A stretch of 7,714 nt of DNA, from assembly GCA_009779525.1 (NCBI GenBank), contig WREB01000043.1:1-7714 (forward strand), written 5' to 3'. The translations under genes were made by a program, and so were the position numbers. Every line of letters starts with the position of its first letter. The first letter of the stretch is position 1. Shown in pieces: positions 1 to 5,540 of the stretch. The notes beneath the pieces were generated by a model, which was given only the letters and a program-made list of their open reading frames with translations, was not told where the DNA came from and did not search any database. The stretch comes from Defluviitaleaceae bacterium (GTDB lineage Bacteria > Bacillota_A > Clostridia > Lachnospirales > WQUN01).

Positions 1-912
1 CATTTTCAATTCGCCGATCGCATCTTGCGCGTCCCCCGCGAAAAAAACGCAGTTGTCGATTCCGTTTAAGGCGGCGTTTTTTTTCGCCGCGGAGACCGCG
101 TCGGGCGATATGTCGAAACCGGTAACGCTTTTCGCCTGGTTTGACAGCGAAAGCGCGATCGCGCCAGCGCCGCAGTACATGTCGAGCATCGCGTCCCCTT
201 CGCCCGCGAAGCGCCCGACTGTTTCAAACAGGACCTCCGCGGCGCTCGTATTCGTTTGGAAGAACGAGTACGCCGTCACGCAAAAGACCAATCCGCGTAT
301 TTTTTCGTAAAAAAAATCGTCGCCAACGACGATTTTACAATCGTCGCCGCTAACCCTGTCGGAAACGCCGGAGTATACCGAATGAAGCACCCCGGCGAGC
401 CTATGCCTTTTTAAAACGGCCGCGACGCGTTCGGCATAGCCCGGCAAATCCGCCTTTATGAATTGCGAAGTCGAAAGATTGACTAGCAAATCGCCGGTAT
501 TTTCGCCCCTTCGCAGCACCAGGTGCCTCAGCGCGCCAGTTTGGCTGCGCCTGTGATAGAACGTTTCGCCCGCGTCGTTAAAATAGTCGAGCGTCGCCGC
601 GACGATTTCGGCGAAGCAATCCGGTATGAGGCAGCACTTTTTCGGAGTCGCGACTTCGTAGAAGCTGCCGCGCTTCCTTATGCCAAGCGCCAGCGCCCCG
701 CCCTTGAGTTCGTCGCCGAACGCGAACTCCATCTTGTTGCGGTATCCGGTAGCTTTCGGCGCGGGCACGATTCCTTCGTAGACGCTTGAATAGCGGCTGA
801 AAGTTTCAGCCATTTTATCCCGCTTGATTGAGAGCTCGTCACCGTAGGAAATGTTTAAATATGAACAGCCCCCGCAGGAACCGAAATGCTCGCAAATCGC
901 CGAAGCGTCCAT
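1..912 (-). CDS. rlmD: 23S rRNA/tRNA (uracil-5-)-methyltransferase, TrmA/RumA family (3' end outside window)
   Basis: Class I SAM-dependent enzyme that makes 5-methyluridine in 23S rRNA or tRNA in the cytoplasm. My translation gives 304 residues open to the window edge. The N-terminus carries the [4Fe-4S] ligand pattern C7-x5-C13-G-G-C16 (CEHFGSCGGC), with C93 the probable fourth ligand. SFFQTN (216-221) is the conserved motif with the catalytic-region Gln219. DMYCGAG (244-250) is SAM motif I, followed by GFDIS (265-269). The catalytic Cys lies beyond the window. The N-terminal TRAM domain of E. coli RlmD is absent, as in the shorter RlmC. The start is firm: a TAA lies in frame immediately upstream of ATG 912, and AAGGGA (927-922) sits 9 nt before it. 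The gene is divergent from dnaE. The family is clear, but the exact target base (U747, U1939 or tRNA U54) cannot be told, so the symbol is provisional. Confidence 0.9.
   Translation of the reverse strand, partial: MDASAICEHFGSCGGCSYLNISYGDELSIKRDKMAETFSRYSSVYEGIVPAPKATGYRNKMEFAFGDELKGGALALGIRKRGSFYEVATPKKCCLIPDCFAEIVAATLDYFNDAGETFYHRRSQTGALRHLVLRRGENTGDLLVNLSTSQFIKADLPGYAERVAAVLKRHRLAGVLHSVYSGVSDRVSGDDCKIVVGDDFFYEKIRGLVFCVTAYSFFQTNTSAAEVLFETVGRFAGEGDAMLDMYCGAGAIALSLSNQAKSVTGFDISPDAVSAAKKNAALNGIDNCVFFAGDAQDAIGELKM
309..346 (-). promoter_or_regulatory. Attenuator-shaped triple repeat inside the methyltransferase coding region
   Basis: Read on the minus strand, three 8-nt segments follow each other: CGACGATT (346-339), AATCGTCG (334-327) and CGACGATT (322-315), separated by GTAA and TTGG. 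The middle segment can pair perfectly with either neighbour. The second pairing (334-315, loop TTGG) is followed directly by a run of T ending at 309, which is the shape of an intrinsic terminator, while the first pairing would exclude it. All of this is seen in sequence. It lies in sense orientation within codons 189-202 and encodes two GDD repeats, so it may simply reflect repeated codon choice. Regulatory function is inference only. Confidence 0.3.
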
Positions 913-923
913 TTATCCGCGTC

Positions 924-941
924 CCTTAAAACTTTTTAAGG
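924..941 (-). repeat. Perfect 8-bp inverted repeat overlapping the methyltransferase Shine-Dalgarno
   Basis: CCTTAAAA, 2-bp spacer, TTTTAAGG. In the minus-strand transcript the 3' arm ends in AAGG, which is the first part of the AAGGGA ribosome binding site for the gene starting at 912. A hairpin here (real loop probably 4 nt or more) would partly occlude that site. As DNA the same dyad could be a repressor site in the divergent intergenic region. The symmetry is certain; its role is not. Confidence 0.45.
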
Positions 942-952
942 CCGTATCGGCA

Positions 953-961
953 AAGATATCA
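953..961 (-). promoter_or_regulatory. Possible extended −10 promoter for the methyltransferase gene
   Basis: The minus strand reads TG-A-TATCTT (961 to 953), an extended −10 (TGn) plus a 4-of-6 match to TATAAT. No good −35 lies at the usual distance, which extended −10 promoters tolerate. Transcription would begin near 946, giving a leader of about 34 nt that includes the inverted repeat at 924-941 and the Shine-Dalgarno. Confidence 0.35.
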
Positions 962-977
962 GCGCCGGCCAAAATAA

Positions 978-986
978 TGATATACT
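978..986 (+). promoter_or_regulatory. Extended −10 promoter directly upstream of dnaE, predicting a leaderless mRNA
   Basis: TG-A-TATACT is a TGn extended −10 with a 5-of-6 match to TATAAT. No convincing −35 is present at 16-18 bp upstream. The −10 ends 7 nt before the dnaE ATG, so the expected transcription start falls on or next to A994, the first base of the start codon. There is no Shine-Dalgarno between this element and the ATG, which agrees with a leaderless start. Confidence 0.55.
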
Positions 987-993
987 TCAAGCC

Positions 994-3900
994 ATGGATC
1001 AGTTCACCCATCTCCACGTCCATTCAGAATACAGCCTGCTCGACGGTTCCGCAAGGATCGGCGAGCTTATTTCGCGGGCCAAGGCATTCGGTATGGCAAG
1101 CATAGCCATCACGGACCATGGGGTCATGTACGGGGTCATCGAATTTTACAAGCAGGCGCTAAAAAACGGGGTTAAGCCGATAATCGGCTGCGAGGTGTAC
1201 GTCGCGCCCGATTCGCGCTTCAATAAGGAAAAGGGATTCGGGGGGGCGTTCACCCATCTGGTGCTGCTCGCCGAAAACAACGAGGGCTACCATAATTTAA
1301 TCCGTCTTGTCTCGATCGGCTTCACCGAAGGCTTTTACTACAAGCCGCGCGTCGACGTCGAAACGCTCAGGAAATTTTCGAAGGGCCTTATCGCGCTTTC
1401 CGCGTGCGCCTCGGGCGCGGTCTCAAGGGCGATCTTAAACGTCTCGTATAAAAGCGCGCTCGAGCAGGCCCTGCTTTACGACGGGATTTTCGGAAGGGGA
1501 AACTATTTTTTAGAGCTGCAGGACCACGGCCTCGCGGACCAGCAGACGATAAACCCAGGACTCATCAAAATACACAACGAAACCGGCATTCCGATGGTTT
1601 GCACGAACGACGTGCACTACATCTCGCGCGAGGACGCGAAGGCGCACGAAATTCTCCTTTGCATCCAAACCGGCAAGACCGTGATGGACGACGACCGCAT
1701 GAAGTACGAAGGCGACCAGTTCTACCTCAAGACCTCCGAGGAAATGCGAAATCTTTTCCCGTACGCCAAGGAGGCGCTGGACAACACGGGAATGGTAGCC
1801 GAACGCTGCGGCGTCGACATCGTCTTCAAAGAGTACAAACTCCCGAAATTCGACATATCCGACGAGTATAAAAAAGATCTGAAATCGAAAGCCGCCGGGG
1901 AAACGGCGTCCGCCTTCCTTCGCCACCTTTGCGAGGAAGGCCTTGTTTTTCGTTACGGCGAAAGCGCCGCCCTTCACACCGCGCGCCTCGACTACGAGAT
2001 CGGCACGATTATCGGGATGGGGTTCGTCGATTATTTCTTGATCGTCTGGGATTTCATCAAGTTCGCGAGGGACAATTCGGTAATGGTCGGGCCCGGACGC
2101 GGCTCGGGCGCGGGCAGCATCGTCGCGTACTGCCTCAGGATCACGGACGTCGACCCGATCAGGTACGATCTGCCGTTCGAAAGGTTCATGCATTCCGAAC
2201 GCGTCTCGATGCCCGACTTCGACATTGATTTTTGTTACGAGCGGCGCCAGGAAGTCATAGACTATGTAATCGAAAAGTACGGCGCCGACCATGTCTCGCA
2301 GATCATCACATTCGGGACGATGGCGGCGCGCGCCGCGACGCGGGACGTAGGCAGGGCGCTGGCGATGGCTTACGCGGACGTCGACCGGGTGGCGAAGATG
2401 ATTCCGCTGATGCTTGAGATGACGATCGAGAAGGCGCTAGGTATGAACCCCGACTTAAAGAAGGCGTATGACGAGGAAGACGATACCCGCGAGCTGCTCG
2501 ACATGTCGATGAGGCTCGAGGGGCTTCCAAGGCACGCCTCGACCCACGCCGCGGGCGTGGTGATCTGCGACAAGCCGGTCAGCGAATACATACCGCTTAA
2601 CATAAACGACGGAGTCGTTACGACGCAGTTCCCGAAGGATACCGTCGAGGAGCTCGGGCTCCTTAAGATGGATTTCCTGGGGCTTCGCACGCTCACCGTC
2701 ATACGAAAGGCGCTCGACGAAATCGAGCGCGGCCACGGCAGGCACGTCGACTTCGACCAGATGGAGTACGACGACCCGAACGTATACGAAATAATTTCTC
2801 AGGCAAAGACCGAAGGCGTGTTCCAGCTTGAAAGCCCCGGGATGAAATCGCTGATGAAGGAGCTCCGTTGCAACCGCCTCGAAGAAATCATGGCCGGCAT
2901 CGCGCTCTTTCGGCCGGGCCCGATGAACTCGATACCCAAATACGTAGCGGGCCGAAACGACCCGAAAAAAATAGCCTACACCCACCCGAAGCTTGTCCCG
3001 ATACTCGAGGACAGCTACGGTTGCATCGTGTACCAGGAACACGTAATGCAGATAGTCCGCGACCTCGCCGGATACAGCATGAGCAGGAGCGACCTCGTGC
3101 GACGTGCGATGTCGAAGAAAATCTCGCAGGTGATGGACGAAGAGCGAAGGAATTTCATCTACGGCTGCGAAAACGTTCCGGGCTGCATTAAAAACGGGAT
3201 CCCCGAACACACCGCGGCGCGCATCTACGACGACATGATCACGTTCGCGCAGTACGGCTTCAACAAGGCGCACGCCGCCGCCTACGCCTTCATCAGCTAC
3301 CAGACGGCCTGGCTCAAGGTTTACTACCCGGTCGAGTTCATGGCGGCGACGCTTTCGTCGGTGATGGACTTTACCGAAAAAGTTTCCGAATATATCCAGG
3401 AATGCAGGAAAATAGGCATCAAGCTGCTTCCGCCCGACATCAACGAGGGTTTCGGTTATTTCAGCGTCTCGGAAAAAAACATTCGCTTCAGCCTTTCGGC
3501 GATCAAAAACGTCGGAAGGGGCACCGTCGACGCGATAGTCGCCGAACGCGAAGCGAACGGGAAGTTTAGGGGGATGACGGATTTCATTAAACGGATGGAC
3601 GCCGGCGAAATCAACAAGCGCTGCGTCGAAAGCTTAATTAAGGCGGGGGCGTTCGATTCTTTAGGCGGAAGGCGCTCGCAGTACATGAGCCTTTACCGCG
3701 CGGTCATGAACGGGATGAGCCAGTCGAAGCGGAAAACGATCGACGGGCAGATGAATCTGTTCGAGCTCGACGGGCAGGAGGCGGCGTACAGCGTCGACGA
3801 TTTGCCTGATATCGACGAGTTCGCAACCAGGCTGCTTTTGAACGACGAGAAGGAAGTGCTCGGCGTATACGTAAGCGGCCACCCGCTTTCGGCGCACGAA

Positions 3901-4497
3901 GCGGTCCTCAAGCAATACGCGAATACCGACAGCCTCTTTTTCCGCCATAATCCGGATAAAAATAGCGGCGACAGCGCCCCGGCGGACGGCCAGGTAGTAA
4001 AATACGGCGGGATGATTACGGACAAGACGATAAAATATACCAAAACCACTAACAAGCCCATGGCTTTCCTGATAATAGAGGACCTGTACGGTCCGGTCGA
4101 GACCGTCGTCTTTTCCAACCTTTACGAAAAGTACGGACCGAAACTGCACAAGGACCAGGTGCTGATCGTGCAGGGAAGGGTGAGCGTAAAGGAGGACGAG
4201 GACGCGAAACTCGTCGCGAACGAACTAATGCTTTACGAGGATCTTCCGGCCGCCGCCGCGAAGACGCTTTGGATTAAGATCCCGGTCGCGCAGCCCGTCG
4301 AGCTGCAGTCCGTAACCGACATCCTCAGGTCATACCGCGGCGAAACCAGGGTGATGGTCTACAACGAAAAAATGAACCAGCGCTTTTTGGCTAACGAGGC
4401 GTTCTGGGTCCATCCTTGCAAGTCTCTGATGGACGAGCTCGAGTCGCTTTTGGGCGACGGATCGGTGAAAATGGTCAACGCGAAGGAAGCAAGCTGA
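994..4497 (+). CDS. dnaE: DNA polymerase III alpha subunit (DnaE, C-family replicative polymerase)
   Basis: Synthesises DNA at the replication fork with the beta clamp. The 1167 residues match the usual length (E. coli 1160). Domains in order: PHP with HLHVH (H8, H10), ITDH (H42), CE (E67) and NDVHY (D206, H208); palm with GPGRGSG (366-372) and PDFDIDF carrying catalytic D410 and D412; third catalytic Asp D560 in MDFLGLRTLT; fingers region with FNKAHAAAYA (756-765); helix-hairpin-helix around 833-860; clamp-binding motif QMNLF (919-923); OB fold about 1000-1080; and a small C-terminal domain. ATG 994 is the first usable start after an in-frame TAA at 937, and the family N-terminus begins there, so the start is secure despite lacking a Shine-Dalgarno. 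The PHP metal ligands lost in E. coli are present. Clostridia usually also have PolC, so whether this is the main replicase or its partner is open. First gene of the probable dnaE-pfkA-pyk operon. Confidence 0.98.
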   Translation: MDQFTHLHVHSEYSLLDGSARIGELISRAKAFGMASIAITDHGVMYGVIEFYKQALKNGVKPIIGCEVYVAPDSRFNKEKGFGGAFTHLVLLAENNEGYHNLIRLVSIGFTEGFYYKPRVDVETLRKFSKGLIALSACASGAVSRAILNVSYKSALEQALLYDGIFGRGNYFLELQDHGLADQQTINPGLIKIHNETGIPMVCTNDVHYISREDAKAHEILLCIQTGKTVMDDDRMKYEGDQFYLKTSEEMRNLFPYAKEALDNTGMVAERCGVDIVFKEYKLPKFDISDEYKKDLKSKAAGETASAFLRHLCEEGLVFRYGESAALHTARLDYEIGTIIGMGFVDYFLIVWDFIKFARDNSVMVGPGRGSGAGSIVAYCLRITDVDPIRYDLPFERFMHSERVSMPDFDIDFCYERRQEVIDYVIEKYGADHVSQIITFGTMAARAATRDVGRALAMAYADVDRVAKMIPLMLEMTIEKALGMNPDLKKAYDEEDDTRELLDMSMRLEGLPRHASTHAAGVVICDKPVSEYIPLNINDGVVTTQFPKDTVEELGLLKMDFLGLRTLTVIRKALDEIERGHGRHVDFDQMEYDDPNVYEIISQAKTEGVFQLESPGMKSLMKELRCNRLEEIMAGIALFRPGPMNSIPKYVAGRNDPKKIAYTHPKLVPILEDSYGCIVYQEHVMQIVRDLAGYSMSRSDLVRRAMSKKISQVMDEERRNFIYGCENVPGCIKNGIPEHTAARIYDDMITFAQYGFNKAHAAAYAFISYQTAWLKVYYPVEFMAATLSSVMDFTEKVSEYIQECRKIGIKLLPPDINEGFGYFSVSEKNIRFSLSAIKNVGRGTVDAIVAEREANGKFRGMTDFIKRMDAGEINKRCVESLIKAGAFDSLGGRRSQYMSLYRAVMNGMSQSKRKTIDGQMNLFELDGQEAAYSVDDLPDIDEFATRLLLNDEKEVLGVYVSGHPLSAHEAVLKQYANTDSLFFRHNPDKNSGDSAPADGQVVKYGGMITDKTIKYTKTTNKPMAFLIIEDLYGPVETVVFSNLYEKYGPKLHKDQVLIVQGRVSVKEDEDAKLVANELMLYEDLPAAAAKTLWIKIPVAQPVELQSVTDILRSYRGETRVMVYNEKMNQRFLANEAFWVHPCKSLMDELESLLGDGSVKMVNAKEAS

Positions 4498-4514
4498 CAG
4501 AAGGGGGAGGAAGC

Positions 4515-5492
4515 ATGGCTGCGAACGGTAAGCAAAGGATCGCGGTCCTAACGAGCGGCGGCGACGCCCCGGGAATGAACGCGGTGATACGCGCCGTCGT
4601 CAGGACCGGGGTGAACAACGGCTATGGCGTGTTCGGGATAAAGCGAGGCTACGACGGGCTGCTTAGCGCCGATATCGAGGAGATAAACTCGCGCGAAGTC
4701 AAGGACATCATACACCGCGGCGGAACGATACTTAGGACGGCGCGCTGCCAGGGCATGATGACCGAGGACGGCCAGAGGAAGGCGGCCGAAATCGCCAAGG
4801 TCTTCGGGATCGGCACGCTCATCGTAATCGGGGGCGACGGCACGTTCAAGGGCGGGTTGGCGCTTAGCAAATTCGGGGTAAACGTAATCGCGATACCCGC
4901 GACGATCGACCTCGACATGGCCTGCACCGAATACACGATCGGTTTCGACACCGCCGTCAACACCGGGATGGACAGCATAAATAAGCTTCGGGACACTTCG
5001 AGCTCACACGAACGCTGCAGCGTAGTCGAGGTGATGGGCCGCGACGCCGGTTACCTCGCGCTTTGGTGCGGAATGGCGGGCGGCGCGGAGGAAGTCCTTA
5101 TACCCGAGTCGCCGGAGACGAACACGGAAGCCGTAATCGAGCAGATAATCCGAAACAGGTCGAAGGGGAAGAAGCACAATCTCGTCGTAGTGGCGGAAGG
5201 CTTCGGCGGAAGCATCGCGCTTTCAAAAGAAATAGAGCGGGTGCTGGGCATCGAGGCGCGCACGACGATCCTCGGGCACCTGCAGCGCGGCGGCTCGCCC
5301 ACGGCGCTCGACCGGATGCACGCGTCGTTTATGGGCTGCATCGCGGTAAAGGCGGCGATCGCCGGCGAAAAAAACAAGGCGGTGGTTTTTAAGGGCGGAA
5401 AGCATGTGTTGATAGATTTGGCCGAGGCGATTGACTGCAAGAAAACGTACGACCCGGCAATGTACGAAACCATAAAAACGCTTGCCGTCTGA
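4515..5492 (+). CDS. pfkA: 6-phosphofructokinase (ATP-dependent type)
   Basis: Phosphorylates fructose-6-phosphate to fructose-1,6-bisphosphate, the committed glycolytic step. 325 residues, close to the bacterial norm of about 320. Visible: TSGGDAPGMNA (13-23) for nucleotide binding; GGDGT (106-110), where G109 indicates ATP rather than PPi; catalytic D132 with D134 in PATIDLD (128-134); substrate residues R167, R176, E228, R249, H255 and R258. Residues matching the E. coli effector site are kept (R26, R30, R159, E198, K217, K219), so ADP/PEP control is plausible. Unusual: the normal TIDND is TIDLD here (Leu133), the Gly before it is Ala129, and the following Gly-Thr is Cys-Thr. ATG 4515 is chosen over an in-frame ATG inside dnaE because it follows GGAGG (4506-4510) and matches the family N-terminus. 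It lies 17 bp after dnaE, so co-transcription is likely. Confidence 0.96.
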   Translation: MAANGKQRIAVLTSGGDAPGMNAVIRAVVRTGVNNGYGVFGIKRGYDGLLSADIEEINSREVKDIIHRGGTILRTARCQGMMTEDGQRKAAEIAKVFGIGTLIVIGGDGTFKGGLALSKFGVNVIAIPATIDLDMACTEYTIGFDTAVNTGMDSINKLRDTSSSHERCSVVEVMGRDAGYLALWCGMAGGAEEVLIPESPETNTEAVIEQIIRNRSKGKKHNLVVVAEGFGGSIALSKEIERVLGIEARTTILGHLQRGGSPTALDRMHASFMGCIAVKAAIAGEKNKAVVFKGGKHVLIDLAEAIDCKKTYDPAMYETIKTLAV

Positions 5493-5515
5493 CAAGACGG
5501 GCGCTTATTTTTTTT
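5485..5515 (+). terminator. Hairpin plus T-tract between pfkA and pyk (possible partial terminator)
   Basis: CCGTCT, loop GACA, AGACGG (5485-5500) is a perfect 6-bp stem that contains the pfkA stop codon. Seven bases later comes a run of eight T (5508-5515). A second perfect stem, CGCTTA and TAAGCG (5502-5507 and 5515-5520), uses seven of those T as its loop. The distance from the first stem to the T-run is longer than in a textbook intrinsic terminator, so it may give only partial termination, or mRNA end-protection for the upstream message. The pyk ribosome binding site lies just beyond, unpaired. Confidence 0.4.
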
Positions 5516-5540
5516 AAGCGAATCCATCAAAGGAGGGAAT

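Noticed and set aside
53..789. Short plus-strand open frames in the first 800 bases
   Set aside because: They lie opposite the methyltransferase gene, whose conserved motifs are on the minus strand.
1510..3273. Minus-strand open frames of 260 and 272 codons opposite dnaE
   Set aside because: Shadows of the G+C-rich dnaE reading frame; no family motif and no ribosome binding site that I could support.
4416..4514. Upstream in-frame ATG that would add 33 residues to PfkA and overlap dnaE
   Set aside because: No ribosome binding site there, the extra residues match nothing in PFKs, and ATG 4515 has GGAGG and the canonical N-terminus.
4815..4935. PfkA as a PPi-dependent phosphofructokinase
   Set aside because: GGDG with Gly109 (not GGDD) and no Lys in the P-x-TID motif argue for ATP as donor, although Ala129 is atypical.
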